The position numbers were made by a program, and so were the translations under genes. Source: Diadema setosum (Eukaryota > Echinodermata > Echinoidea > Diadematoida > Diadematidae). Taken from it: a stretch of DNA of 64,000 nucleotides. Positions 1-12,749 of the stretch are shown here, one piece after another. How positions within the stretch are numbered: position 1 is the first letter of the stretch; each line of letters starts with the position of its first letter. The DNA is taken from the NCBI RefSeq assembly GCF_964275005.1, contig NC_092693.1, positions 20,947,706 to 21,011,705 of the forward strand, in the 5' to 3' direction. The notes under the pieces were generated by a model. It saw only the letters and a program-made list of their open reading frames with translations, did not search any database and was not told where the DNA came from.

Positions 1-483
1 CAGTCGGTCATAGCAAGAGGTCGCGGACTGTTCTATACGCCATCATCACGTGAATTGCGGTGGATTTTACGCACGAAAGGACGGAGTGAGTGCGCTCTGA
101 TTATATCCTCGAGTAGTCTGTGATAAAAAAAGGAAACTACTATTTTAAAAAAAAGAACACGAAAAAGTTGGCCTCGATCAAAATTGTCGAAGAAATGAGC
201 AAAATGGGAAACGGATTTGATTCACCATCATGTGTATACAACTACATCTAATATTATAATCGAGAGAGCTGTTTTTTGTAGAGCTATCTCCTCCGAAGCC
301 GTCGGCTCCGGGCCCCCCAGACCGGTGTCGTCGGCAGCGGGAGGGTCTCTTCTATTTGTCTGAGTTTGTCCCACGGTGGGGGAATGAAGGGTTTGCTCTT
401 TTCCCGCATGCCTATAAAAGAGGTGTTCTGGTAATTCATGGCACTTGGTGCTTTGTTTGTTTGTTTGTTCATTTCCATCTGTG
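1..483. other. No gene recognised
   Basis: Short shadow ORFs only. The first 120 bases are relatively CpG-rich but give no recognisable exon. Confidence 0.5.
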
Positions 484-703
484 AAGATGGCTGGATAGCC
501 CATATTCAGCTATGCTAAGCTGGTCTTCCATGGGGTCCAGTTGGATGTGAGGTGGGACCACTTCACCGGGTTAAACACCCTGCTCTTTGCGATGAATGAA
601 TGAAGCGGGTTCTTTTACGTGCATGAGTTGTTACTCTCTCATACACGGGACCTCCATTTTATGTCCTATCCGAGGTGCTTGAAGCTGTTTCAACGTGAAA
701 TGA
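484..703 (-). repeat. Headless SINE body, sister of the APRT intron 2 copy
   Basis: It shares long near-identical blocks with 48925-49060, including TCTTCCATGGGGTCCAGTTG and a TTTATGTCCTATC block. The start motif GATGGCTGGATAGCCCATAT recurs at about 25951-25970. No tRNA-like head is visible at this copy. Confidence 0.65.
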
Positions 704-970
704 TTCGTATGATAGCTTAGATACGGTCGTAACCAAGTGATGGTCACGTGACTCACAAAGATGATCGTTTTACGCCTCTATGCGACTTTATTATGTAGGC
801 TGTTTGGTCTGGCGGACAACCACAAAGGGTGATTCGCGCATCAGAGGTAACTTAACTCAAAGGTTATTGCAGCATTACATGCATGGGAATGATGCTGGCT
901 TTTCATAGATTGTAGAAGAGAAGAAAGATGAATTTCCACTGGTAATACAAAGGTCTTACATCAAAATTAA

Positions 971-1483
971 AGGGATGATGAAGTATTGGTTGAGGTGAGG
1001 ATTCAGCTTGTAACTTTTTGCGGGATACGTATACAAGAAACCACTTATGAAACGTTAAAGAGTATGCAATTCAAAGAGGAATTCAAACTTTATTTGATGA
1101 AAATTGGTTTTGAAATAGCTGAGATATCCAAAAAAAAACAACAACAACAACAACAAAAAAAACAACAACACCGTAGTGAAACAAAGCGATCCTAATAAAT
1201 GATGGGTCCCATCTTTTTTAGAATCGATTTGTTTTGGATAACCCAGCCGTTATTAAACCAGCAAAATGAAGAGCTTGCTTCCAAAACTCGCTAACTCCAT
1301 CATTTTCAATGAATTTAGCGCCTTTTGGAAACAAGCTCTTCAAATACACTTTGAAATCATCTTAGAATTAAATGCTCTTTCATATTCAACAAGACGTTTC
1401 TAATTATCTATTAAAAAAAAGAAATCCGTCAAAAACGGTTGAAACCTATAAAGCCCCATCTCAACCGAACCTTTACCATTCCT
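971..1483. mobile_element. MITE family A, copy 1, TTAA-flanked
   Basis: Ends are AGGGATG.. and ..CCATTCCT with TTAA on each side (967-970 and 1484-1487). Two inverted halves meet near 1200. A separate small perfect-looking hairpin, GAAGAGCTTGCTTCCAAAA to its complement (1270-1341), sits in the right half. A CAA-rich microsatellite lies at 1137-1172. Confidence 0.7.
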
Positions 1484-1589
1484 TTAAGTTCAGCCGTGCT
1501 TCCTCTCTGAGAAATAATGCTTGCTTTAATATATCTCCTCAAACATCATGATCGAGTGTTTTGTCATTGATTTTCAAGGACTAATAATT

Positions 1590-1626
1590 TGTTCTCGGCC
1601 AATCAGATGCAAGGATTTCAGTAGCT
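1590..1626. repeat. Short dispersed repeat (partner at 56755-56791)
   Basis: A stretch including CCAATCAGATGCAAGGATTT is shared almost exactly with 56755-56791 at the other end of the window. It contains a CCAAT box, but the context is otherwise featureless. Confidence 0.5.
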
Positions 1627-1758
1627 AAAATCAGTTGTCAGTGACTGACAAGTTTAATGAAACGCTGCCTTGAATGACTACACAACTAGGGGAAAAAAGT
1701 ACCTTATTGTCTAGGGGCACTATACCGGAGGGGGCCGTGGAACAAGGGGACTGCAACC

Positions 1759-1787
1759 CCCCCCCCCCACACACACACACACACACA
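1759..1787. repeat. Poly-C plus (CA)n microsatellite
   Basis: A C homopolymer passes directly into a CA dinucleotide tract. The same C-then-CA arrangement recurs at about 26910, 32467 and 61005. Confidence 0.9.
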
Positions 1788-2226
1788 ACACACATTAGAC
1801 TCGTTAAAAATGCAAAAGATTGGAAAAAATCTGAAAGAATTCCACCCGGAAATTCTTCAAGTTTGACAATTATCACCCAAGTGTGAGTGAATAAACTTAT
1901 TCTGCCGGTCAGCGATTCTGAGGTGGATACTAAAGAGAACTTGTGAAAAGCAAGGGTGAGTGAGAGTCAAGTACAAAAGCGCAGGACTATACACTTTCAA
2001 GCATCATTGAGCCAACACGGTCAACCGAGAATGAGAGAATTAATTCAGCTGCGGGGGCGCGCTCGTATAACGATTTATATCTTTTGAACTTCTCCAGTTT
2101 TTGAAGCGCGGTTATGATGACAGCCGGCAAACAGTACTATTATATGCGACGGAATTCCGTGTTCTATGAGACTCGCCTTATCCACAACTAGAGCTAGAAT
2201 GTAAATTTACTAGATTTCAAACGAGG

Positions 2227-2228
<2 letters not shown>

Positions 2229-2271
<43 letters not shown>
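2229..2271. repeat. (AT)n microsatellite
   Basis: Uninterrupted AT dinucleotide repeat. The flanking 1.8-2.9 kb holds no recognisable gene. Confidence 0.95.
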
Positions 2272-2277
<6 letters not shown>

Positions 2278-2945
2278 ATACACGATTAATTTTCACAACT
2301 GATATCATAGAGCCCTTTTGAAATACTGAGGAAGTACTCTTGACGCATGACCGATGGACCTGCCCTTGACTCGCTTGATCACAGGACCTACGATCATATA
2401 CCAATACTTTCCACAATAGGTCAGATAGGACTTTTGCCATTTCACGCTTCGCAGCAGTATGCGCCTTTTATTTGAAGAGGGATGGAATGGAACTGTTTGG
2501 TTAGTAATAATGGTAAGCAAATCACTAAGTTATCTATAGAAAGGGGAAAATGGCACAGGGGCAATTATGCCGGGGTTCCCAGCTGCCGTCTCAGGTTATT
2601 GCAGCGCAGTAGAGTTCTATACAGATTTATATGTAGAGTTATAGCAGCTGAGCTATTATACATAATGATGTGATGTGATGTGAAGAGATGTGAAACAAAT
2701 AATAGTTGGTAAGAGTGTTATACAAAATGTATATATTGTATTGTGTTATTGAGGCAAACAATGTATTATTATAGGAGTAATTCAATCAGAGTCCCACTTA
2801 CTTTTAAAAACACCCCTCCATTCATTTAACAATTTCAGCGGAGTGGGTAACATTTGAGGACAAATCAAAGTCTGGCAAAAGCGCTGAAGACGCCATTATT
2901 AATTTTCATGGTACAATTATCATCACGAGTGAATAATGAAATTAT

Positions 2946-3087
2946 TTAGAGGGGTATTCCAGACTAAAAAATTTATATAATTTCACATCTTGTAGTGCAT
3001 AAATCGATAGTGGAATGTATAGATTTGTTGATTTATAGTGCTCCTTGAGCAGATAAACCAATACTCTCATGGAAATCAATGAATGAA

Positions 3088-3126
<39 letters not shown>

Positions 3127-3483
3127 ACAAATAGATAAACAAATATTACACTGAACAAGGATGATGGCACAGGGGGTTCACATGTTCTAATAATGTAGCA
3201 ATGTTACTTGCTTTACAAGTTCTCCTGTGTAGAATTTGTGCATGCTTTCTCCTTCTTTTTTGCTCTGCATCCTTGAGCACTCGATCACGCATTTTTATGT
3301 GAAGCTACCATGTCATTATCCCTGTTCATTAGTGATTTCTTATCAATTTTGAAAACAATCTTTCAATTTCAACAATTCTTCATCCCCAAAACTATAAATT
3401 ATGAAACTCTGTTCCCAGTATATAGTAAATTCATAGATGTTCAGATGCAAAAGTCTACAAATAATATGGAGATCTCATTTATT
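2946..3483. mobile_element. MITE family B, copy 1
   Basis: It matches 59284-59754 over most of its length in the same order: ..TATTCCAGA.., a GCATAAATCGATAG segment, a CTCCTTGAG segment, a CTTGAGCACTCG-type segment and a CAATTTTGAAAACA segment. A (AAAT)n tract of about 50 bases (3084-3135) has expanded within this copy. The 102-residue ORF at 3310-3618 is therefore not a gene. Confidence 0.65.
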
Positions 3484-6400
3484 TACAGCTTGAACGAGTC
3501 GATACATTCAGAAGACAATATACGGGACATAAACTCAAGAGATGTTTGCAGTAACATCCATCATGCAAGACAGTGTATTAGGCATGACGAACATTCAGGA
3601 TTGGGGAGAGTCAGGTGACAGGGTCTGCGTTTCTCAGAAGCAAAGAAAAGACCTTCCATTCACAGCATGCGTTATATTGTCAGCATAAAGCTTTCGAGAA
3701 ATGATAGAGACCAGCTTTCTTCAGTGGAAGAATATGGAGAAAACAAAGGGACAAAGGACTCACAAATAGAAAGAAAGGAGGATCGAGCGAAGGAGAGATA
3801 GAGAGACGAGAGAAAAAGGGACTAACAATGATGTTTTTGAAGACATTTAAACCCACACCCTTCCACGTCTAAAATCATATGTATTCTGTATCTTCCAAAG
3901 TTTCAATGACAAAAAAAACAACAAAAAACTAGATCTGTCGTCTTTGGGACATGATACATATATGGTATAAGTTTAAAATTGATAGGCAGAGGACTTTCTG
4001 AGCTAACCTCTTCACAACTTTTGTCCAGAAATAGATAAAGAAAGAAAGAAAGAAAGAAAGAATCCGTACAGATACAGAAGGTGATCCGAGAGGATACTCG
4101 GATCACCTAAAAAAAAAATGCATCCCTGTGTGGCTACACGAATGACGAATGTCAATGACGAATGTTACGGGCCTGGGATAGTGTAAAAACGACGAAGATT
4201 TGCCCGGTGCAACTGCGGTGTATGACGCAAATATCAAGATATCCTTGAAATTACAATTTCTATAAAAAAAAACAACGTTTACTACAAAAGTAACTATATG
4301 CAAACTTAGTTAGATATTACAGGAAATCAAGCTGAGAAAATGTAGCGCAAAATTACAGAACAATTAAATAGCGTATTCTGCGTACCACTTACACGATGAG
4401 TTGGTGTATACGTTACGTGGTACGCCGAGATGAGGGAGATTTTTCTTACAGTCGAAATTATAGAGAAAGAACACGATCACAAGGAACTGCGAAAATGTAC
4501 ACCTTAGGTTGCCATGGTATGTACGCAGTGCATGGCATCATAAAATTATGATCATGCAGAAAAGCTGAAGTTGTGATAGAGTGATGCCGAACAAAATTTG
4601 ACGAAACCTCAGACCACACCCTCAACTGTCGCTGAAATCCTTAAAGGCAGAAACATGAAGCATGCACATTAACACAACTGTGAAAGAAAATTTCTGTCAA
4701 AGAGCTAATCCGGACGAACGGCACAGTATTTTTCGTCGTTAACAACCACAAAGAGGTAATATCTCTTCAGAAGTGGAACCTCATGCAATACAACCATTGA
4801 TTGTGATTTTTTTTTCCGGCCGATGAGTCCGAACAGCTACGATGATTATTTGTATTGAGCACCGAACGAACGGGTATATCCCTAATCCCGAACACATCAC
4901 CTATTCCAATATGGGGGTTGAAAACAAAGCGTCGTGTCGTGGCTGATATCATCGGATCAGATCTTACTGGGACGGCTTCAAGGATTTTGGGGCTTTCTGT
5001 AAACATGCATAACTCTGCATATAGTATTGCTTCCACAAATAGAAGCATCTTTAAACATCAATCAATAATTGAACAGAACACGTGATAGACTTAATATGTT
5101 ACATATTTCGTGAATAAGCACATGAGTAACATATATAACATATGCCCTTAATTATTGTACTGGAACTATCATGACTATGAATGTAAAGGTGGTTAACCGT
5201 TGAACTCTCGAGAAAATCTGCTGTGAACACTGCCAAAAACCTCTTGAAATCTGCTTGGCAAGAGAAAAAATGTTGAACCATTAGAGTGGAGGATAAGATA
5301 CGTCAAACATGAACAATTTTATTTATTCCTCTTGTGAAAATGCGATTATGACAATTGTGTGTCATTTTGAACCTGTATTTTGTTTTGTTTATGTGTGTAG
5401 GTCTTGTATCTGTGAGCCGTGATCGTTGCTACTGGTAGTCCCTTACCTAAAAAAAACTCTGGCCTGGAGGTTTTAGCTCTTGTCAATACCGTCCAATTGA
5501 ATCTTTTTACTCTTTTTTTTTTACTGGATAGTGAACGAACTGAATTCAGCTCGTCGCGCTTCAGTATACCTGCATATCAAAGGAGATACACACTCGCGAT
5601 CGTCATACCCATTTTGTATTCAGAATTTTTATCTTTGCTATATTGCGCGTGTTCATGGCAAAGTAAACAAAACAGAAAAATGTTTTTTTGTGCAAAGGTT
5701 TTCCCATCCAATATAGCAAATGGTGCACTGGCATGCAAGTGTATAGATGTACGTCATTCAAATTCCCCTAAGTATTATGGGTCAGAGGTGAGGTGCCAGG
5801 GATAAAAGGTGACAGTAGGATTCTGCACATAGGTATGAGTCCAGAAATCATATTTAAAAATTTCGACAAAAAATGTATTTGTGGGTACGTGAACTTGCCC
5901 TGTATATCACAGACCCCCCTCCCCCATGCTTAATGGTGATATTTTTAACTCTTACAACAACAACAAAAAAATACCATTGTAACCTCTAGGACCTACATTA
6001 ACACGGCCTTTGATAATTTCTATACTCCTGACAAATTTTCATCGGTCATGGTTATTCCTGGCATTTTTACTTCTGGCATTTTCTTCTTGTTTTTTAACGT
6101 CTGACATTTTAACATTTGGACTTTGATACATTTGGCTTTTCACATTCAAGCGGATTGTTGTGAGTTTCTTTTCAAGTCTTTGGTATAGTTGTTTGAGAGC
6201 TCATCTGAGCTATCCTTACAAAATATGCTGTCCTTTATGATCCATTAAGTATTTTTTGGAGAAGCTGAACTGCAGAATATTTACACTCTTCGGCAGACTG
6301 ACAATGACTTTCAGACCTTTTAAATCGACTGAATACCCATTTCCTTGGGGGTTTTCTGTTTTTTTACTTGGAAGAAGCAACGTGCATGCAGCATGCCTTT

Positions 6401-6713
6401 TTTGGTTCTTTTTATATGTCGCCGCTAGTTTCTCATCGTAGCTTCATGTAAGGAAAATTTTGTTCTCTGCTCAATAGATGGCTTCAGTTATCACTTTATT
6501 GACACAAGTTATAATCGAGGGAAAAAATGGAGTCGCTGTTTTGACATGCTTTTACAACCTGCTTTAGAATCTGAACGGGAAAACGAGTTTTACACATCGT
6601 GCTACATACCGTTGTGCATGTCGAAACCATTGTCCAACCAGGAGTAAGTTTGATTTGAAAGAGTCGCAGTGTCGTTTTTGCTATCATTAAAGTCTAGCCA
6701 GGTCGTACGAAAG

Positions 6714-6718
<5 letters not shown>
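3484..6718. other. No gene recognised; AT-rich sequence with minor microsatellites
   Basis: It contains a purine-rich stretch (3770-3825) and a short (AAAG)n (4037-4061). ORFs of 93 residues (minus, 4767-5048) and 128 residues (plus, 5419-5805) resemble no family I know and lack splice-site or codon-bias support. Confidence 0.45.
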
Positions 6719-6780
<62 letters not shown>

Positions 6781-6797
6781 TATCATATCATATCAAA
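6718..6797. repeat. (AT)n passing into (ATATC)n
   Basis: About 60 bases of AT repeat are followed by four TCATA-type pentamer units. Confidence 0.95.
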
Positions 6798-7424
6798 ACT
6801 CATTAGTGACGAAAAAGAAAGGAAATTCGAGTTCTACGCGATTTGATTTTGGCTTTTGAATATGTACATCCAAAATTGTGTGTTTTGAATGTGCATCCAA
6901 ATTTGGAGAAATAAGTTCAGTTGCTAAAAGAACATGAAAAATAAACGTGAGTGAAGGAAAAGAGTATTATTCCTGAAACAAAATGTGAACCAAACAATAT
7001 TCTTACAACCGTATAAGTTGAAGAGTTTTAAGTGGAGCATGCAGTCATAAACATAAAAATATGCGAGTAGCGTAACTATATTGAATGAATAAATCAATAA
7101 AAGCTTTCAATAAATCCCATAAAGAACATGAAAAAAAAGTTTCGCATGTATTCAAGTGACATTATGAAAATTAAATTTCAACCCTGATGTAATGCCTTCT
7201 ACATGAATATATCATTGAAAAAAAAAAGTTTTTGGGCGGCGATTCAGCAGCTATGGATTACAACCCTTCTACTTATAAGTCATCCTTGCTATGCTGCAAC
7301 TCTATACAACTAGAATCTAGCTGTACTGTGGTTATTATTAATGCTTTTTTTTCACTTCATTCTAGGAAACGTATGAAGATGTGTACACACATGCACATTT
7401 CAATGGGAGACCTGTGATGAGTTT

Positions 7425-7660
7425 AAGGCCGTGTCACACCTGTCCGTATATGCCTTGTGTGAGGGTATGGACAAGATGCGCTCACAAGAAATTACACCGA
7501 CACAGTGTAAATTTGTTGGTTCACGGCTCTGCTCATGGGTATATAGGCCAGGTTTATTTTTATTCCCATGGTGGCTTGATCAAGACCTGTTATAGTGTCA
7601 AAGACAAACGAAATATACATTGTTATAATGGTTTCAAATTAATGATTACACCACCATAAG
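7425..7660. repeat. Single end related to the foldback family
   Basis: The sequence begins AAGGCCGTGTCACACCTGTC, matching the termini of the large foldback at 14.6-17.8 kb (AAGGCCGTGTCACACC). It is then followed by unique sequence. The 92-residue ORF here is probably not coding. Confidence 0.4.
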
Positions 7661-8272
7661 AAATATATTTTCCACTTATATAGCCTAGTATATGATATCG
7701 CATTACACAGAATGTACTAACCTGTATCAAAATGAACATATCTCCCTTCTGAATAATCTTCTATCTTATTCTACTCACTATAGTATGCAAAACATCTAAA
7801 ACTACATTTGTACCAAACATTCACAGAGCTAAGAAAACTACAGTAGTATGCACACACTGAGAATACTCGTAGTAGCATGGCTACTTACCTACAGGAATAT
7901 AATACAGTACAGTGGAACGTGTTTCTTTCTGTCATGTTATATACAGGTTTCTTTACTTCAACTTTATATTACATTCAGTGACAGATGAAAAGTTAGATAA
8001 CTAACTAGAGAAAGAGAAGAAGAAGAAGAAGAAGAAGGAGAAGAGAAAGAAATGGGAGGGGGATAGAATGTACACTAGCATCCTACTAACAACTACCATG
8101 TACTATAAAATGCCTAAACTATTAGACTACTCTCCAGACCCTTGTTACTTATTGTGTCATGGTATCATCCCTAATACTTAATACATGCTCAATTCCTTGG
8201 CCACTCACTATCCTATGCCAGTGCAAAGAGAGAGAGGGGGAGGGAGCGCGATGGAGAGATAAGTGAGGAACA

Positions 8273-8308
<36 letters not shown>

Positions 8309-8855
8309 AAGAGAAGCACATCAATGACTATTAAAGTCTGCATACATCAAGACTACTACACTGTGGTGTATAGGACCCTATTCACACATACAGCATAATG
8401 TCATCTCATACAATAAGCAAGTGGGTGACAACACAAATTTCCACTATAATGTTCCAGACAATTCTTATACAACCCAGATAAGTCTGAACCATACAATGTA
8501 TATTACAACTGGAACCAAAATACTAACAATCGATCGAAACATATCTCCATACTATTTGCAAGGGAACACTAATGTATAACAAATGACACAGAGGAATTGT
8601 TAGGTAGCTGCTTCCAGCAAATACATGTACTTGTTAACCAACTCCTTAAATACACATTCGATATAAAAACTTACCCTGTTGTATCTCTTAACATGATGGC
8701 CGCATCCGTCCAAAGATTTCCTGAGTTCTCTGGCACATCCCGACAGAAACAGTTAGTGATTCGGATATTTGCTAAAATTGCTCAGACACAGCATCTCAGT
8801 ATTACTGCTTTCCATGAAGTTGTAAAAGCAAATGGCAGAGGGGAGGGGCTGTGGA
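7661..8855. other. No gene; (GAA)n and (GA)n tracts
   Basis: A GAAGAA tract lies near 8016-8040 and a GA tract at 8277-8312, with otherwise AT-rich non-coding sequence. Confidence 0.6.
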
Positions 8856-9089
8856 GCCGGGAAATGTGCAAACGCCGGGAAATGTGCAAACGCCGGGAAT
8901 TGTGCAAACGTCATGCCGGGAAATGTGCAAACGCCGGGAAATGTGCAAACGTCTTGCCAGGAAATGTGCAAACGCCGGGAAATGTGCAAATTTCATCAAC
9001 GGGAAATGTGCAAACATGACGCCGGGAAATGTGCAAAAGTTCAATTTTGCCGGGAAATGTGCAAAACGTCGCCGGGAAATGTGCAAATC
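8856..9089 (+). repeat. Tandem array of CCGGGAAATGTGCAAACG (11 units)
   Basis: I count eleven copies of a roughly 18-base unit, CCGGGAAATGTGCAAACG. Spacer lengths vary: some units abut, others carry extra bases such as TCATG, TCTTG or a TTTCATCAAC-type insert. The core GGGAAATGTGCAAA is nearly invariant. Flanks on both sides are homologous to those of the inverted array at 13831-14035. The 140- and 152-residue ORFs across it are by-products of the repeat. Confidence 0.95.
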
Positions 9090-9311
9090 ATTTACTTTAG
9101 CGATATTGTGTATAAAGATAGTAGATAAACTCCATATCAAAACTGCCCATACCATGAACTTCCACCATTTAGATTTTCTTAATGAAATCCTTGACAGATT
9201 TTCAACAAAATTGGCTGGTAGCACGATTATGGCAATGGGATCTCAATTTGTTTATATAGTAGCCCCCCCCCCCCCCAAAAAAAAAAAGGGGGGGAGGGGG
9301 GGGGGTTAATT

Positions 9312-9480
9312 CACTGGCGGATCCAGAGGGGCCCGGCGCAACCGGCGCACGCCCCCCTTTATTTTTCGTAAAAAACAAAAGAAATAAAAAGAAAAACAAT
9401 GAAATGAAACCCGGAAGTAGCACCAGAAATATTAGTCACGCCCCCCCCCCCTTTACAGAATTCCTGGATCCGCCCCTGCA
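9312..9480. mobile_element. Short MITE with GGCGGATCCAG termini
   Basis: Left end CACTGGCGGATCCAG and right end CTGGATCCGCCCCTG form an imperfect terminal inverted repeat. The interior is C/G-homopolymer-rich. The same GGATCC phrase marks the units of the 10.35-12.2 kb array. Confidence 0.5.
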
Positions 9481-9563
9481 ATTAAAGTCCCAGAACTACG
9501 GTATTGTCGAAATTCTTCTTGTATTATATAACCAAATAAGAATGAGCTAGGATGGTTCTTTAA

Positions 9564-10324
9564 CCCTAAAGGGGCCGGGCTTTTTTGGCTATGCTCAGAC
9601 CGGGGAGGGGGGGGGGGAATGGATTCTGCCCCCCCCCCCCCCCCATGAGATCTCGGCCATTGGTGGTGCGATCGCGATGAAATTTCGCATGCGTGAGACC
9701 CACGTCATAATCTACAAGATTGTGTCATAAGATTTTTTGAAACAATCAATTTCTAATTCTAATTAATTAATTATGCAGATTAAGCTCAAGATGATATGTT
9801 AGCCTAATTAAAAGCACTGAGAGTCTAATTTTTGATCTGTAAATCTGTTTTTTCATATTCAACAATTGTACATCACAAAAACTTCCAAAACTCATTTCAA
9901 TTCTTATGTATTTCATTGTTTTCAGAATTTCTTATGTATTTTTTGTTTTTAAACTTTTGTTTTTTCTTTGTTTTTTCATTGGAAATTGTCACTGACCACT
10001 CTTCTACCATAATTAGCACAAAATTAATAAATGAAAGTGATTAATTGTAAAAATAATAAGGTTTTTATGACTTTCATGACAGAACATTGTTTTCCATAGG
10101 AAATGTACACAAAATCACAAAATTGTGCCCGTTTTGGGGCGACATTCCGTTACAAAAATGGGCGTGGCTTCGCAAAAGTATGCGCGGACGTTGCAAATTT
10201 GGTCTCAAAAGTTGCGCGAGACTTGAACAAAGAAAGTCAAGAAGCCTCGCGACGAGGCCTTTAATAGCGCGAAACGTCGGGGGGGGGGGCGGATTCTGCC
10301 CCCCCCCCCCCGGCCCTTTCAGGG
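9564..10324. mobile_element. TTAA-flanked piggyBac-like MITE (761 bp)
   Basis: Left terminus CCCTAAAGGGGCCGGG and right terminus CCGGCCCTTTCAGGG are inverted. Each is followed inward by a G/C homopolymer and a GGATTCTGCC segment. Direct TTAA flanks occur at 9560-9563 and 10325-10328. CCC termini with TTAA duplication match piggyBac-type targets. No transposase ORF is present. Confidence 0.7.
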
Positions 10325-10349
10325 TTAAAAATATTGATGACAGGAGTTC

Positions 10350-12230
10350 ACGTTTAATGGCAGATCCAGGGATGCAGGGCACGGGGCCATAAGTGGGGAG
10401 GAGTCTTCAAATTGAAGCCTCAGAGTCCCTAAACTAGTGCTATGAAGACATTAATGACTGAAATTGCATGTTTGATTATGACGGATCCAGGGGTGTCCGG
10501 ATCGCGGGGGAGGGGGTGAGGGGAAGAGAGGGATTTTCTACATTGTCAGTATCTTCGTGAAAAGTCTAGGACATATTTTCACGAAACTTGTCAGATAGCC
10601 TCATTACGGTGATATGATCTTTATGAATTGAAATTAGCCCCCAATCCTCCCCCCCCCCACCCCTGGCCGAAAAGGGGGAGGGGGGAGGGGGGGGGGGTTG
10701 AAGCCTTAGAGTTCCTAAACTCTGAATTTTTAAAAATCTTTTTCTGTCGAACAAAAAAGAAGAAGATAGAGCTAAGTTAGTGTCTTGTATGACTGAAATT
10801 TCATGTTTGATTATGGCAGATCCAGGGGTGCCCTGATTGGGGGTGGGGGAGAGGAAGTGATGGAAAGGAGGGGGATTGTCCACATTTACTGCATCTTCTT
10901 GATAAATCCCAAGAAGGATTTTCACCAAACTTGGCAGGTACCATCTTTACGGTGATATGGTCTTATATGGTAAAATGAGCTCCACCCTCTCCCACCGCCA
11001 AGGGAGGGGGGGGGGGGGGAGGAGTTGAAGTTTTAGGTCCCTAAACTCTGGAATCTGTAATCTTCTTCTGTTGAACCGAAGAATATGGAAGTACGTTATA
11101 TGAAGACACTACAGTTACTAAAATTTCAGGTTTGATTATGACGGGTCTAGGAGTGCGCTGATAAGGGGTGTGAGGGGGATTTTCCACATTTTCGGCAGAG
11201 TCTTGTAAAATATATGGCGGATTTTTACCAAACTTGGCAGATAGTATATTTATGGTTATTCGATCTTAATTTTTGTAATTGAATCCCCCTCCCCTCCCCC
11301 CCCCCCCCCCCCGCCGACGAGAGGGGGGGGGGGGTTGAACCATCAGAGTCCCTATTCTCTTGATTTTTTTTTTTTACTTCTGTCGAACCGAAAAAGTTAG
11401 TGCTGTAAAGACATTAATGACCGAAATCTCATGTTTGATTATGGCGGGTCTAGGCGTGCTCTGATCGGGGGTAGGTGAGGGTGAGGGGGAGGGGGTGCTG
11501 TTCGTTATTCCGAAGGTTCGCTGTTCCGAAGGTACGTTATTCCAAAGGGTCGTCAATACGCAAAGTCCCTATATCTAGAGGTTTGTTAATCCTAAGGCTC
11601 ATTTGAACAAATTAAGATCACAATAATTACCATAATCTTGCTATCTGTCAAGTTTGGGGAAAATCCCTCATAGATATTTCAAGAAGATGCTAATAATGTG
11701 GAATATTCCCCGCCACCCATCACCCTCCCCCCCCCCCCCCCGATCTGGGCACCCCTTGATCCGCCATAATCAAACATGAAATTTCATTCATTAATCACGT
11801 TAATGTCTTCATAGCACTAACTTAGCTCTATCTTTTTCGGTTTGACAGAAGAAGATTAAAAAAAAACAACAACAGATTTTTGGCAAGTTAAAAGTGAAGC
11901 TTTAATCCCCCCATCGCCGAAGGGGGGGGGGGGGATTAAAGCTTCACTTTTAACATCCCCAAAATTTTCAAAAATCAAGATTATATTACCATAAATATGA
12001 CTGTATTTCACAAGTTGGGTGAAAATCCGTCCTAGATTTTTTAAGAATGTGCTGAAAATGTGGAAAATTCCCCTCCTCCCCCTCACCCCCGATCAGGGCA
12101 CCCCTGGGTCCGCCATAATCAAACATGAAATTTTAGTCATTAATGTCTTCATAGCACTAACTTTGCTCTTTCTTTTTCGGTTCGACAGATGAAGAAAAAA
12201 AAATCAAGCGTTTATACATGGTATAGGGAC
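10350..12230. repeat. Array of about 330-bp units that switches orientation
   Basis: Units contain CATGTTTGATTATGGCGGAT, a G homopolymer, an ATTTTCACCAAACTTGGCAG segment, a C homopolymer and a CTTCTGTCGAACCGAAAAAG segment. GGATCC/GGTCTAGG-type phrases on the plus strand fall near 10481, 10815, 11139 and 11443. The inverted phrase (CCGCCATAATCAAACATGAA) falls near 11761 and 12110. Orientation flips between about 11500 and 11570. Confidence 0.8.
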
Positions 12231-12749
12231 TCAACTCCTCCTCCCCCCCCCCCTCCTCCTCCTTAGGACTGGCGTGTGTGTGTGTGTGGGGGGGATTCAT
12301 TTTGACAATTTACGATCATATCACCATTAAGATGTTATCTGCCAAATCTGGTGAAAGATCGTTGTAGGGTTTGCAAGAAAATGCTGAAAATGTAATAAAA
12401 AAAACTTGAAATGTCGCTATGGCGACTGATGCCTTCGCCATAATACATGATTCTCCCAATAGGTGTATAGTACAATGTCTTCACAATGTGTGATGACAGT
12501 TTCACATAACTGGCAAAATATTGAAATGACAGGTTTGTCAGAAAATTCTTGAATGTTCACTTTCCTTGAACTGGGTTTGCTATAATTGTCTAAGAGTGGA
12601 GGTACACATATTATTTAGGGAATTGAGAATTTTTACTTGACTTCTGACGGACCCTTTTATAAGTTTATGCATTGAGTAATTTCCAAGGTATGAAAAAAGA
12701 ATGTAATTACAGTACAAAATAGTTTCTTTTTTTTGGGAGGGGCATTGAA

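Noticed and set aside
5419..5805. 128-residue plus-strand ORF
   Set aside because: No domain is recognised and composition matches the non-coding background.
8597..9309. Cys/Lys- and Phe/Pro-rich repetitive proteins of 140-152 residues
   Set aside because: They are by-products of the 18-base tandem array; the 18-base units keep any frame open on both strands.
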